Shown here: piece after piece, positions 51,624-61,579 of the stretch | How positions within the stretch are numbered: position 1 is the first letter of the stretch | Layout of the letters: the number at the start of each line of letters is the position of its first letter | Assembly: GCA_031546825.1 (NCBI GenBank) | Contig: JAVBJU010000007.1 | Coordinates: 1-64,000 of the forward strand | Reading direction: 5' to 3' | From: Hohaiivirga sp031546825 | GTDB lineage: Bacteria > Pseudomonadota > Alphaproteobacteria > Rhizobiales > Beijerinckiaceae | Length of the DNA stretch: 64,000 bases | Notes under the pieces: model-generated | Database searches by the model: none | Seen by the model: the letters and a program-made list of their open reading frames with translations, nothing else | Told to the model about the DNA's origin: nothing | Translations under genes and position numbers: made by a program

Positions 51624-53036
51624 TCACCACACCACGATTTTCCCCGGATTCATGATGTTCATAGGGTCGATGGCTTTCTTGATGGTGAGCATGAGGTCGA
51701 GCGCTTCCTGGCCGTGTTCCATCTGCAGATACTTGCGCTTTTCTTGACCCACACCGTGCTCGCCGGTGCACGTGCCTTCCATGGCGATGGCGCGGTGCAC
51801 CATGCGGTCCATGAAGGCTTTCATACGGGCGACTTCGTCGGCATCATCCATATCAACCAAGAGATTGACGTGGAAATTGCCGTCTCCGGCATGGCCGAAA
51901 ATCGGGCCGATGAGGCGGCTTTCCTCGATATCGCGCCGCGTTTCTTCCACGCATTCGGCCAGGCGCGAAATTGGCACACAGACATCGGTGGGGATATCCT
52001 TCACGCCGGGACGTAACGCCTTCACCGCCCAGAAAGCATCGTGGCGGGCCTTCCATAGCTTGGTGCGTTCCTCGGTCTTGGCCGTCCAGGAGAACGGGCC
52101 GCCCTCAAGCTCAGCAGCGATCTCGCCGAAGCGCTCCGCCTGCTCGACGACACCGGCCTCGGTGCCGTGAAATTCCAGCAACAGTAAGGGCGACACCGGC
52201 ATGTCGAGCTTGGAATAGTCGTTGAGGCACTTCACCGTAAAGGCATCAAGCAGCTCCATGCGCGCAACCGGAATGCCGTATTGGATTGCGGCAATCACCG
52301 CGTCGCACGCAGCCTTCACATTGGGAAAGGGGCAGATTGCTGCGGAAATTGCCTCGGGTTGGCCGTGCAGTTTCAGCGTGATTTCGGTGATGATGCCTAG
52401 CGTCCCCTCGGAGCCGACAAACAGCCGCGTCAAATCATAACCCGCCGACGACTTTTTCGCCCGGCTCGCAGTTTTCACCACGTCACCATTGGGCAATACT
52501 GCGGTCAGCGATATCACGTTGTCTTTCATCGTGCCGTAACGAACCGCGTTGGTGCCCGATGCTCGCGTGGCAACCATGCCGCCAATGGCGGCGTTCGCGC
52601 CGGGGTCGATGGGGAAAAAAAGTCCGACATCGCGTAAGTGCGTGTTCAGGTCTTCGCGCGTCACGCCCGGTTGAATGACGCAGGTGAGATCTTCGGCATG
52701 AACAGCGACGATCGCATTCATGCGACTGGTATCGACACAAATGCCGCCAAACGGCGCGTTGACATGCCCTTCAAACGAAGTGCCGGTGCCGAACGGGATG
52801 ATCGGCACCCGGTGCTCGGCGCAGAGGCGCACGATGGCCACCACCTCGTCAGTGGTTTCGGGAAACACCACGGCATCCGGCGCTTGCGGCGGCACCCAGG
52901 TCATTGTGTTGGCGTGCTGGGCACAGATGGTTTCGTTGGTGGAGAGGCGGGCACCAAATTGCGCCGCCAAACCGGAGATCACCGCCTCAATGCAATCGGC
53001 ATCGGGTCTTTTACGAAGGGGGCTTTGACCTTGCAT
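51624..53036 (-). CDS. FAD-linked 2-hydroxyacid dehydrogenase (D-lactate dehydrogenase/GlcD type)
   Basis: A 470-residue flavoprotein of the FAD-linked oxidase family with the PCMH FAD domain: VPIIPFGTGTSFEGHV, VQPGVTRED-like VIQPGVTREDLNTHL, and GANAAIGGMVATRASGTNAVRYG. The C-terminal FAD_ox_C domain has GHAGDGNFHVNLL and the active-site GEHGVGQEKRKYL. It oxidises D-lactate, glycolate or a similar 2-hydroxyacid and passes electrons to the respiratory chain. It is 25 bases after prmA and lacks the partner subunits GlcE/GlcF, so a single-subunit D-lactate dehydrogenase is most likely. Confidence 0.87.
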   Translation of the reverse strand: MQGQSPLRKRPDADCIEAVISGLAAQFGARLSTNETICAQHANTMTWVPPQAPDAVVFPETTDEVVAIVRLCAEHRVPIIPFGTGTSFEGHVNAPFGGICVDTSRMNAIVAVHAEDLTCVIQPGVTREDLNTHLRDVGLFFPIDPGANAAIGGMVATRASGTNAVRYGTMKDNVISLTAVLPNGDVVKTASRAKKSSAGYDLTRLFVGSEGTLGIITEITLKLHGQPEAISAAICPFPNVKAACDAVIAAIQYGIPVARMELLDAFTVKCLNDYSKLDMPVSPLLLLEFHGTEAGVVEQAERFGEIAAELEGGPFSWTAKTEERTKLWKARHDAFWAVKALRPGVKDIPTDVCVPISRLAECVEETRRDIEESRLIGPIFGHAGDGNFHVNLLVDMDDADEVARMKAFMDRMVHRAIAMEGTCTGEHGVGQEKRKYLQMEHGQEALDLMLTIKKAIDPMNIMNPGKIVVW

Positions 53037-53061
53037 AACTTATCTCCGGCGCTCTTTAAAA

Positions 53062-53958
53062 TCAGCCTCTGTTTAACACCATGGCCACCCAGCCCTCTTC
53101 ATCGTAGCGGCGGGTGAGTTTCCAGCCCAGCGCTTCATAGGCGGGCAGCACCTTCTCCACGTCGATTGTGAGCAGGCCGGATAGGATCAGCGTGCCGTCG
53201 CGGCTGGCCACTTCGGAAAGTTCGGGAGCCATGATGCGCAACGGCTCCGCCAGAATATTGGCCATGACAAGGTCGAAATGACCCGGCAGCCGCGCCTGCG
53301 GCGCTTGCGTCCCCGGTCCGACATAGAGATCAAGCCATTGGTCGATCTTGTTGAGTTGCGCGTTTTCTTCTGCCACCTCAATGGCAACCGGGTCGATATC
53401 ACCGGCAACCACCGTGCTTTGCAGCGCCTTGGCAGCCGCAAAAGCGAGAATGCCAGTGCCAGTGCCCACATCAATGATATGGCGCGGCGTGCGCAGCTCC
53501 AGCTCATCGGCAAGCGCCATCAGGCAACCATGGGTGGTGCCATGGTGGCCGGTGCCGAAGGCCAGCGCCGCCTCGATCTCGATGGCAATATCGTTAGGCT
53601 GCACCTTATCGCGATCATGGGAACCATGAACCAGAAAGCGCCCGGCGCGCACTGGCGCGAGCCCTTCGAGGGAATTGCGCACCCAGTCCTTCTGGTCGAT
53701 AGCGTCGAACACCGCCTTGTCGGCCTCGTCGCCCACATAGGGGCGGATGAGGTCGCGGATCGCCTGCTCATTGGGCTTCTTGGCAAAATAAGCCTCAAGT
53801 ACCCACGGTGCACCATCCTCTATTTCAAACGACGCCACCGCCGTTTCGCACGGGTCGAACACCTCACCGAGAAGATCGGTAAGGGTCCGCGCGTTCGCCG
53901 CGCTGGTGGTGAGCCGCAAGATGTGGGTGGGCCGAACCGGCTGGAGACCTTCAAACAT
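53062..53958 (-). CDS. prmA: Ribosomal protein L11 methyltransferase
   Basis: A 298-residue SAM-dependent methyltransferase. The N-terminal L11-recognition domain is followed by AFGTGHHGTTHGCLMAL, the SAM-binding HIIDVGTGTGILAFAAAKAL, the acidic loop AGDIDPVAIEVAEEN and motif IV ANILAEPL (family NIxxxPL). ATG 53958 gives the usual length; the frame is open to 54000. Neither candidate has a strong ribosome site. Confidence 0.93.
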   Translation of the reverse strand: MFEGLQPVRPTHILRLTTSAANARTLTDLLGEVFDPCETAVASFEIEDGAPWVLEAYFAKKPNEQAIRDLIRPYVGDEADKAVFDAIDQKDWVRNSLEGLAPVRAGRFLVHGSHDRDKVQPNDIAIEIEAALAFGTGHHGTTHGCLMALADELELRTPRHIIDVGTGTGILAFAAAKALQSTVVAGDIDPVAIEVAEENAQLNKIDQWLDLYVGPGTQAPQARLPGHFDLVMANILAEPLRIMAPELSEVASRDGTLILSGLLTIDVEKVLPAYEALGWKLTRRYDEEGWVAMVLNRG

Positions 53959-54052
53959 TTTTTTCAACTTTACGAATAAGGGCCTTCGCTCTAACACCAT
54001 TGCGGTGCTTTTGTCACTGTGGCGCCTGTGTGCTTTAAAGCGGCCCCAAAAA

Positions 54053-56218
54053 TCAAGAAACTTGTTTCGGAGCGGTGCCCGCCATCGCGCTGACCTGCTC
54101 CACGCCGCTCACTGTGCTGTAGTGCTGGGTCAGGACGTGGTTGAGGGTGTTGACCGCATTGATCATGCGGTCGGCTGCGTCGAAGAAGCTGACGGCGAGC
54201 GCATCGCGGTCCTGCCCCGATTGCTGGAGCAACGCCACGAGATCGCGATAATTTTTGCGCAGATCATGGGCCAGCATCGGCACGCGCTCTTCGCGGATAG
54301 CCCATGTCAGTTCAAGCATGGCCTCAACAATCGCACTGCCAAGATCGCGCACCTCCGGTACATGCATCACTTTCCAGTCGGGGTGATCGTCGGTTGCTGC
54401 CTCAAAAGCCAGCGCCGCCCGCGTGAAGAGCAGCGACGTGGCGAGGATTGACTCCACGCGCCGCACGCGCTCCTTGTTATTGGGCTCACTGCGCAGGCGG
54501 TCGAGCGAGGCGGCGACGTTGGTGCGGCGCACGCGGGCGGTCACCCGGGCCTCGTCACACATCTGCTTATCCCCGGACAGCACCGCCTGAAAATACAGGC
54601 CGTAAGCCGATAGCATATCGGCAACCAGGCGCCGTTCGCGGCCGCGTTCCCAGGTCGGCAAAGCGAGATAGGTCACCATGGCGAGGCAGGAGCCGATCAG
54701 CGTATTGAGGCCACGGTCAAAAATCGCCTCCTCCGGCGGGAAGCCCTCGAGTGCCAGAAGCAGCACCACCACCGCCGTCAGCAGGCTGATTGCCAGCCCG
54801 TAATGCACGGTTACCAGCCGCCGGAACAGAAAATAGAGCACGCCAATCAGCGCCACGATCTGCAAGGGGCTGGTGAATGAAAAGGCCATGACGGCGGTGG
54901 CCACCACAGCGCCCGCCATGGTTCCGAGCGTGCGCAATACGCCGAAGCTGAAGGTGTTGCCAAATTCCGGCTTGAGCACCACCGCAGTGGTCATTGGCAG
55001 CCAATAACCTTGCGGCAAATGGAAGAAGTGATTGATGGTCTCTGCCAGCACCATGCAGATCACACAGCGTACCGCATGGCGGAAGGCAACCGATGACCAA
55101 GACAGATTGGCGCGCAACAGAGAGAACGGATCAGCGGTCTGCAAACTGCGCGGCAGCTTGGTCTCTTTGAGCAGAGCACGTTCCTCGCCAAGACTACCGG
55201 CATAATTGGCGTTGCGCACCGCGGCACGCAATTGCCCAGCAAGTCCCAGCGCCCGCGCATCGGCAATCTGGCAGATGTGCCATTGCTGCGGATCGGTATT
55301 ATCCTGACAGGTCTTGTCGAAACGGCGCAGGGCTTCGTCGAAAGCCTTCAGTGCATTTTCCGCTGCCTTTGGTGGTCGGGCACGGTAAAGCGCGACCGAG
55401 ACACCGCGTAACACAATGGCAGCCTGCCTCAATACTTCTTGAATATCGGGGCAGCCTTCACGGCTGTGCTGGTCAAGCAGCACCAGAATTTCCATGCGGA
55501 TACGCTCGGCCTGCTGCACCAGCACATAAAATGCTTCCATGGCGCGGCCCGTGGCGTGATGGCGACCGAGCAGAAGGTTCTGCACTTCGTTCAGGGATTC
55601 CGTAACCGGCAACGCCGCAGCACCAGTTGTGCGGACACGCGCCAGTTCCGATAGCTGGCGATAAACCTCAGCTACCGCCATGCGCTCGGGTCGATAGCGA
55701 TGCAACGGCCATGCCATCACCGCGAAAAGCGTGGTGACGCAGCCCCCGGCAAAGAACAGGCCGGACGCGCCAAGCGCATCCCATAAGGCCATCGGGCGTG
55801 CGGCTGTGATGACGAAAACCACCAGCGCGCCAGTGCCCACCTGGGTCGATGCCGGGCCGAGGCACACCAGCATGGAGCAAGCGAATGCCCACAGGGCCAC
55901 CAGCGGAATGAGCAGCATGGTGTTGCTCCCCATCGTGAACCCAACGAATGCCGACACCGCCACACCGAGCGAGGCGAGCAGCATGCGTTCCAGCCGCAGC
56001 CGGTAAGGCCCGGGCCGATCGGAAAACACCACGTTCAGCGCGCCAGATGCCAGTGCCATGCCGATGGCGGGCTGCCCATAGAGAATACAAATGCCCAGCG
56101 GCAGCACGACGCTGAGACTGTTGCGCAAGGCAACATTGCTCGGCACGAGCGTCCGCTTCCACTGGAACAACCAGCGGCCAATGAGCGTGTTTTGGGGAAC
56201 TTTCAAAAAATCAGGCAT
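54053..56218 (-). CDS. FUSC-family efflux protein
   Basis: A 721-residue inner-membrane protein with two clusters of about six membrane helices (residues 35-170 and 390-520) separated and followed by long soluble helical domains. This is the layout of the fusaric-acid-resistance/AaeB/YccS (FUSC) family, which exports aromatic acids and related compounds. Segments TVVLKPEFGNTFSFG...RTLGTMAGAVVA are typical of the second half. No membrane-fusion partner gene is adjacent. It lies 14 bases after the DUF2167 stop, in the same direction. Confidence 0.85.
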   Translation of the reverse strand: MPDFLKVPQNTLIGRWLFQWKRTLVPSNVALRNSLSVVLPLGICILYGQPAIGMALASGALNVVFSDRPGPYRLRLERMLLASLGVAVSAFVGFTMGSNTMLLIPLVALWAFACSMLVCLGPASTQVGTGALVVFVITAARPMALWDALGASGLFFAGGCVTTLFAVMAWPLHRYRPERMAVAEVYRQLSELARVRTTGAAALPVTESLNEVQNLLLGRHHATGRAMEAFYVLVQQAERIRMEILVLLDQHSREGCPDIQEVLRQAAIVLRGVSVALYRARPPKAAENALKAFDEALRRFDKTCQDNTDPQQWHICQIADARALGLAGQLRAAVRNANYAGSLGEERALLKETKLPRSLQTADPFSLLRANLSWSSVAFRHAVRCVICMVLAETINHFFHLPQGYWLPMTTAVVLKPEFGNTFSFGVLRTLGTMAGAVVATAVMAFSFTSPLQIVALIGVLYFLFRRLVTVHYGLAISLLTAVVVLLLALEGFPPEEAIFDRGLNTLIGSCLAMVTYLALPTWERGRERRLVADMLSAYGLYFQAVLSGDKQMCDEARVTARVRRTNVAASLDRLRSEPNNKERVRRVESILATSLLFTRAALAFEAATDDHPDWKVMHVPEVRDLGSAIVEAMLELTWAIREERVPMLAHDLRKNYRDLVALLQQSGQDRDALAVSFFDAADRMINAVNTLNHVLTQHYSTVSGVEQVSAMAGTAPKQVS

Positions 56219-56232
56219 TATCCATATACAAA

Positions 56233-57177
56233 TCAGGCAGCGTCTTTATTCCTGCCAAACACCTTCCGCAAAATCGCCCCGCCCGCGATCAACGGGATGA
56301 TCAGGAGCTTTCCCGCCTTCGCAATAAAGACACCAATCACCGCGAACAGGCCGAGTTTCTTGGCAGCTCCCCCGGCGATCAACGCACCGATACCGAACTC
56401 CGCCGCGTAATCGGTCGCCGCGTTGTAATCGGCATAGGTTTTACCCGGCTTGAACGACATGGCAGACAAAAATTGCCGTGCGGCCGGCTTCTCAGCGGCG
56501 ATAGACTGCATATCCGTGACGAAATTGAGGCTGAAATAGCCGTCACGACCAAGAACATAGGTATTGTAATTGACAGTATCATCGTTCGAAGCCGGTACGC
56601 CTTTATGTTTGGCGTTGACCGACCATACGAGGCTGTGGCTGGAAGCGTCATAATCAGGCCGCTCCACCCAACCAATAACCTCAAGCGCCGGAAAGCCACG
56701 CGTGAGGCGCTCTTCATTGGCGGATTCGGTGCCCTCTTTGAGATTCTGCAACAGCTCGCTGGCTTTCCATTCCTTGGCTTCGCCATCCTTGATGTAGCCC
56801 GATTTTACGAAACGGACGGTCGCGAACCAGTTTTCGTCATCTTCTGAACTCGGCCACATCACCCCAAGCATGTCGGGGGCGGAACTGTTGCCAAGCGCGC
56901 GCATGACGCGGCCCGCTTCGGGCTGTGGAACGAAGACGCGCCCTTTTGGCACCTCAATGGACCCTTGCTCGCCCAAAGCAACCGTGACCGGGCCGTGCTT
57001 CGCGACCGTTTTAGCGGCGTCAAATGCGGCTTCGCGTTCAATGGCGATCTGATCCTGCTGACTGATCTTCTGTTTTGGCGGTGGCGCAGGCGGTTGCTGC
57101 GCCGCAGCCCCCTGCCACCCCAAAACACCCCAAACCAATGCACAAGCCAAACCAATTCTGGCGATCTGTTTCATCAC
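56233..57177 (-). CDS. DUF2167 membrane protein
   Basis: A 314-residue protein with a signal peptide (ARIGLACALVWGVLGWQGAAA), a Pro/Gln-rich linker, and a periplasmic domain with the DUF2167 pattern (KGRVFVPQPEAGRVMRALGN, MLGVMWPSSEDDENWFATVRF, GRDGYFSLNFVTDM). Two C-terminal membrane helices (FGIGALIAGGAAKKLGLFAV and LLIIPLIAGGAI) anchor it. The function is unknown; the linkage with the FUSC gene suggests an envelope role. Confidence 0.85.
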   Translation of the reverse strand: MMKQIARIGLACALVWGVLGWQGAAAQQPPAPPPKQKISQQDQIAIEREAAFDAAKTVAKHGPVTVALGEQGSIEVPKGRVFVPQPEAGRVMRALGNSSAPDMLGVMWPSSEDDENWFATVRFVKSGYIKDGEAKEWKASELLQNLKEGTESANEERLTRGFPALEVIGWVERPDYDASSHSLVWSVNAKHKGVPASNDDTVNYNTYVLGRDGYFSLNFVTDMQSIAAEKPAARQFLSAMSFKPGKTYADYNAATDYAAEFGIGALIAGGAAKKLGLFAVIGVFIAKAGKLLIIPLIAGGAILRKVFGRNKDAA

Positions 57178-57226
57178 TATTTTTGCCCCCGCATTTTAAA
57201 ACTCCAGGCTCTCAGGCCTGCTTGCC

Positions 57227-59587
57227 TTAATGACCTTTTTCCAAAAAGCTTTCCAACACCATTTTGCGCCCGGCCTTGTCGAAATCGACAGTGACCTTGT
57301 TGCCATCAACATCTGCCACCGTACCCGGCCCGAACTTGACGTGAAAGATTCGCTCGCCCACCGCAAAATTGGCAGCCGAGCCTTCTGAGCGGGCAACAAC
57401 ACGGCCCTCCAGTACCGGCGGACCACCGCGATAACCGCCTGACATACGCCCGGAGCCACCGCCCTGCTGCTGGGCGCTCTTTTGCGCTCTCTGCCAGCCC
57501 GGCGTGGAATAGCCCGATGAGAAGGCGGGCGCGGAATCGAAGCGGGATTGATGCGAATAATGGGCCGGTGCCTGCAAAACCTCGACCGCCGCCTCCGGCA
57601 ATTCATCAATGAACCGGCTGGGCACTGTGGAATTCCACATTCCATGCAGGCGGCGATTGGAGGCGAAATAGATGCGAGCACGGCGGCGCGCGCGCGTCAG
57701 CCCCACATGGGCCAGACGGCGTTCCTCTTCGAGCCCGGCAAGGCCGCTTTCGTCAAGCGCGCGCGGGTTCGGGAAAAGCCCTTCCTCCCAGCCTGGCAGG
57801 AACACCGTATCAAACTCAAGCCCCTTGGCTGCGTGCAGCGTCATCAGGCTGACCTTATCCTCGCCCTCGCCTTCACTGGCTTCCATCACCAGCGAGACAT
57901 GTTCGAGGAAGCTCTGCATATCGGGGAACTCTTCCATCGAGCGGACGAATTCCTTGAGGTTTTCCAGCCGCCCGGCAGCATCCGCGGTGCGTTCCTTCTG
58001 CCACATCTCGGTGTAGCCGGATTCCTCCAGAACCGTCTGTGCCACTTCGGAATGGGGCATCGCCTCAATCATCTTCGCCCAGCGGGCAAATGAGGTCAGG
58101 AGATCGCGCAACGTCTGGCGAACCTTGGGCTTCAACTCATCAGTTTCAACCATGGCGGCGGCGGCGGCCATCATCGGAATGCCGGCGGCGCGCGCGTAGT
58201 TGTGCAGATTTTGAACGGTCGCATCGCCCAGTCCGCGCTTTGGCGTATTGACGATGCGCTCAAAGGCGAGGTCATCATGGGGCGAAAAGGTAGCACGCAG
58301 ATAGGCCAGCGCATCGCGAATTTCGGCGCGCTCGTAGAAGCGCGGGCCGCCAATCACTCGGTAAGGGACGCCAAGCGTCACCATGCGGTCTTCAATCTCA
58401 CGCATCTGCGCCGATATGCGCACCAGCACCGCGATCTGATCAAGTGGATGGCGGTTGGCATGCAGCGCCTCAATTTCCTCGCCGATGAGACGCGCCTCCT
58501 CTTCCGAATCCCACGCCCCCGTCAACGCCACTTTTTCGCCGGGCTCATCTTCGGTGCGTAGTGTTTTACCCAAGCGGCTCTCATTGTGGGCGATGAGGTG
58601 AGAGGCCGCCTTGAGGATATGCGCGGTGGAGCGGTAATTGCGCTCCAGGCGAACCACCTTGGCACCGGGGAAATCGTGCTCAAAACGCAGGATGTTATCG
58701 ACCTCGGCCCCACGCCAGCCATAAATCGACTGATCATCATCACCCACGCAGCAGATGTTTTTACGTGTCTGGGCAAGAAGCCGCAGCCACAGATATTGGG
58801 CGACGTTGGTATCCTGATACTCATCCACCAGAATATAGCGGAAGCGCTCCTGAAACGAGGCGAGCACATCGGGGTGGGCGCGCCATAGCCGCAGGCATTC
58901 CAGCAGAAGATCGCCGAAATCAACCGCATTGAGGGTCTTGAGCCGTTCCTGGTAAGCCTCGTAAAGCCTGCCACCCTTCCCTTGTGCAAAAATACCAGCC
59001 TCGCCCGGCGGCACTTGCGGCGGCGTCAGGCCACGGTTTTTCCACGAATCGATGATGCCAGCCAATTGCCGGGCGGGCCACCGCTTTTCGTCGATGCCCT
59101 CCGCCTGGATCACCTGCTTCATCAAGCGCAACTGATCATCAACGCCGAGAATGGTAAAATCCGAGCGCAACCCAACGAGTTCCGCATGGCGGCGCAATAT
59201 TTTGGTGCCAATGGCGTGAAAGGTGCCAAGCCACGGCATCCCCTCGGCAACCGGGCCAACCAGCTTTGTCACGCGCTCTTTCATCTCGCGCGCGGCCTTG
59301 TTGGTGAAGGTCACGGCGAGAATGTCGAACGGCCGCGCGCGCCCGGCGGCGATGAGATGGGCGATGCGTGTGGTCAAAACCCGCGTTTTGCCGGTGCCCG
59401 CTCCGGCCAGCACCAGAACCGGCCCATCCAGCGTTTCCACCGCCTGGCGCTGCTCCTCATTGAGGTCTGCCAGATAGCCAAGCTGCGGCGTGGCCAGGGC
59501 TTGAGCGCGCGCTGCAAGCGAGCCCGGCTGCGGCACGGGTAGCGGACCCACGCCGTGGGAATCGGTCGGATTATTGTTGTTGGTCAT
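57227..59587 (-). CDS. uvrD: UvrD/PcrA-type ATP-dependent DNA helicase
   Basis: A 786-residue superfamily 1A helicase active in nucleotide-excision and mismatch repair. Helicase motifs in order: Q motif LNEEQRQAV, Walker A VLAGAGTGKTRV, Ia VTFTNKAAREMKERV, II VDEYQDTN, III GDDDQSIYGWRGA, IV RLERNYRST, V SLMTLHAAKGLEFD and VI RRLAHVGLTRARRR. A C-terminal Tudor-like tail (VGERIFHVKFGPGTVADVDGNKV) is as in UvrD/PcrA. ATG 59587 starts MTNNNNPTDSHG; no strong ribosome site is visible, and the frame is open further upstream. Confidence 0.95.
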   Translation of the reverse strand: MTNNNNPTDSHGVGPLPVPQPGSLAARAQALATPQLGYLADLNEEQRQAVETLDGPVLVLAGAGTGKTRVLTTRIAHLIAAGRARPFDILAVTFTNKAAREMKERVTKLVGPVAEGMPWLGTFHAIGTKILRRHAELVGLRSDFTILGVDDQLRLMKQVIQAEGIDEKRWPARQLAGIIDSWKNRGLTPPQVPPGEAGIFAQGKGGRLYEAYQERLKTLNAVDFGDLLLECLRLWRAHPDVLASFQERFRYILVDEYQDTNVAQYLWLRLLAQTRKNICCVGDDDQSIYGWRGAEVDNILRFEHDFPGAKVVRLERNYRSTAHILKAASHLIAHNESRLGKTLRTEDEPGEKVALTGAWDSEEEARLIGEEIEALHANRHPLDQIAVLVRISAQMREIEDRMVTLGVPYRVIGGPRFYERAEIRDALAYLRATFSPHDDLAFERIVNTPKRGLGDATVQNLHNYARAAGIPMMAAAAAMVETDELKPKVRQTLRDLLTSFARWAKMIEAMPHSEVAQTVLEESGYTEMWQKERTADAAGRLENLKEFVRSMEEFPDMQSFLEHVSLVMEASEGEGEDKVSLMTLHAAKGLEFDTVFLPGWEEGLFPNPRALDESGLAGLEEERRLAHVGLTRARRRARIYFASNRRLHGMWNSTVPSRFIDELPEAAVEVLQAPAHYSHQSRFDSAPAFSSGYSTPGWQRAQKSAQQQGGGSGRMSGGYRGGPPVLEGRVVARSEGSAANFAVGERIFHVKFGPGTVADVDGNKVTVDFDKAGRKMVLESFLEKGH

Positions 59588-59777
59588 AGCCGGAACATGG
59601 ATCAAAAAACAAAAGACGTCGAGCCAAAAAGTGGCCCCATCGCCACTGCGAAGAGAGATGCAGCGGGATAATGCGCAGCATTCACAACCTGGATGGGTGA
59701 GAACCGAACTGTTACCCCCCCCACTTCGCCATAATCGGGGTATAATGCTAAGAGAGATTGAACCGATGGAGACCCCC

Positions 59778-60032
59778 ATGCGCACAGCAACACTTTTCGC
59801 CTTTGGCGTGCTCGCGGCCATGGCAGCATCATTGCCCGCGCAGGCTGAAAGCCAGCAGGAACGGCTTCACCAAAACCTCAACCGTTCGATGCAAGACCAG
59901 CAGCGCCAGCAACAAAACATTCAGCAGAACCAGTTCGAGACCAATCAGTTGCGCCAAACAATTGACCGCAACAGCCTATTCCCACAACAACCCGCCCTCC
60001 CCGGCCCGGGTCCGGGATTTGATCGGCGCTGA
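59778..60032 (+). CDS. Small secreted Gln-rich protein
   Basis: An 84-residue protein with a clean signal peptide (RTATLFAFGVLAAMAASLPAQA) and a mature part dominated by Gln and Asn (QDQQRQQQNIQQNQFETNQL), ending with Pro/Gly. GGAG eight bases ahead supports ATG 59778. It is divergent from uvrD. The mature part is probably a short helical or disordered peptide; function unknown. Confidence 0.65.
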   Translation: MRTATLFAFGVLAAMAASLPAQAESQQERLHQNLNRSMQDQQRQQQNIQQNQFETNQLRQTIDRNSLFPQQPALPGPGPGFDRR

Positions 60033-60070
60033 GGAGGGTGGAATAATTACGTAAAGCGGCACCGCAATAC

Positions 60071-61417
60071 CTATTTTTGTCTGTGCGCCTCCGCCAAAAG
60101 CTCCTGAATGACCTGTTCGGACTGCTCGTAAGCGCCCTCACCGAAGTGGTGAAATCGGATGCGACCTTCGGCATCGATGAAGTAATTCGCCGGCCAATAG
60201 TTGTTCTGGAAGGCGCGCCAAATTTTGAAGTCATTGTCGATCGCCACTGGATATGTGATGCCGAATTTCTCGATCGCCTTCCGGACGTTGTCAACGTTCT
60301 TCTCGAAAGCGAATTCCGGGGCATGTACGCCGATCACCACAAGGCCCTGATCTTTATACTTTTCCGCCCAAGCACGAACGTGAGGGATCGTGCGGATGCA
60401 GTTGATGCATGAGTACGTCCAGAAGTCGACGAGGACGACCTTGCCGCGCAGTTTCTCGACGCTCAGCGGCGGTGAATTGAGCCAAGTCACCGCGCCATTG
60501 AGCGATGGAAATGAGCCCTCAACCGGAAGGCTGCTGCGATAGCCTGGAACGACGTCGCTAACGCCGGTGTTCGCGATACGCGCTTCCCCGGCCGATGGAA
60601 CATAAACCGCCAGCGTGGTCTCCATGCCCTCGGTGTTGGCGACACTCACTTCCCCAGCCGATGGAACGGCGGTCGTGTCAGGCAATTCCGGCGTGGAATT
60701 TCCATGCAGCCGATCGATAATAGATTGCTCGATGCCGGTGGTGCTTCCGTAGGAGAGCCGCGCCAGAACACCCGTGTCGAGGCCGAGCGCGATCGCGGCG
60801 ACGCCTGCGAGCACGGCAATGCCCACACCTTGCCGAACACGCTCTCCGATACCCAGCGAGCGCTTCATCGATGCGAAGACACGACCGCCAACCAGCACCG
60901 CTAGAGCCATGGACGTTGCCGCGCCTGCGCCATAGGCGGCCAGCAGCAAGGTTGTTTGCGGGTTCGCGCCCTGGAGCGCAGCGCCCGTCAGCACAAGCCC
61001 GAGAATCGGCCCGGCACAGGGCGCCCACAGCAGGCCGGTCGCGACGCCAAGCAGAAGCGAGCCGCCGATACTGGGCTTGTCGGCTCCCGCGTGGCTGGAA
61101 AGGCGGCTTCCGAGCGACACAATTGGGCGGGTAAGAATGGTCGAAAAGCGCGAGAACACCAAGGTCAGCCCAAACATCGCCAAAAGGGCGATGGCGATCA
61201 CCCTCCCGATCTCGTTCGCATGAACTGCCCAGCTCCCTCCGACGGCGGCGAGCGTCGCCACTGCGGCGAAGGTGGTCGCCAAACCCACCAGCATCGGCAG
61301 GGTACTGCGGGCGAATGGCTGATCAGCCCTGGCGAGTACGAACGGCAGAATAGGCAGAATGCAGGGACTGATTATCGTCAGCACACCCGCCAGGTAAGCA
61401 ACTACGAACAATGTCAT
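60071..61417 (-). CDS. dipZ: DipZ-type thiol:disulfide protein (CcdA-like membrane domain plus thioredoxin domain)
   Basis: A 448-residue fusion. Residues about 1-235 form a six-helix CcdA/DsbD-beta domain with the two buried cysteines (ISPCILPILPF and GLLWAPCAGPILG). Residues about 300-448 form a periplasmic thioredoxin-like domain with the active site WTYSCINCIRTIP and the cis-Pro loop (NNYWPANYFID). It carries reductant across the inner membrane to periplasmic disulfides. The linker contains two copies of a short segment (VPSAGE.S/R.ANT), a small tandem duplication. ATG 61417 follows a weak GAAAGA. Confidence 0.9.
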   Translation of the reverse strand: MTLFVVAYLAGVLTIISPCILPILPFVLARADQPFARSTLPMLVGLATTFAAVATLAAVGGSWAVHANEIGRVIAIALLAMFGLTLVFSRFSTILTRPIVSLGSRLSSHAGADKPSIGGSLLLGVATGLLWAPCAGPILGLVLTGAALQGANPQTTLLLAAYGAGAATSMALAVLVGGRVFASMKRSLGIGERVRQGVGIAVLAGVAAIALGLDTGVLARLSYGSTTGIEQSIIDRLHGNSTPELPDTTAVPSAGEVSVANTEGMETTLAVYVPSAGEARIANTGVSDVVPGYRSSLPVEGSFPSLNGAVTWLNSPPLSVEKLRGKVVLVDFWTYSCINCIRTIPHVRAWAEKYKDQGLVVIGVHAPEFAFEKNVDNVRKAIEKFGITYPVAIDNDFKIWRAFQNNYWPANYFIDAEGRIRFHHFGEGAYEQSEQVIQELLAEAHRQK

Positions 61418-61579
61418 GGCGAAATCTTTCAGACGCGACGTATCACGGGAGCGACATGCTTGCCGCTGTTGGCTCTCGGCGAGAGAAAACAGGCTTAAAG
61501 TATCCCGGATGTGTTCCAGCATGGCCGTTTTGTACCCGAATGTAGCGGCCCGGCTGGTCGCACTACTCAGCTCACTCAG

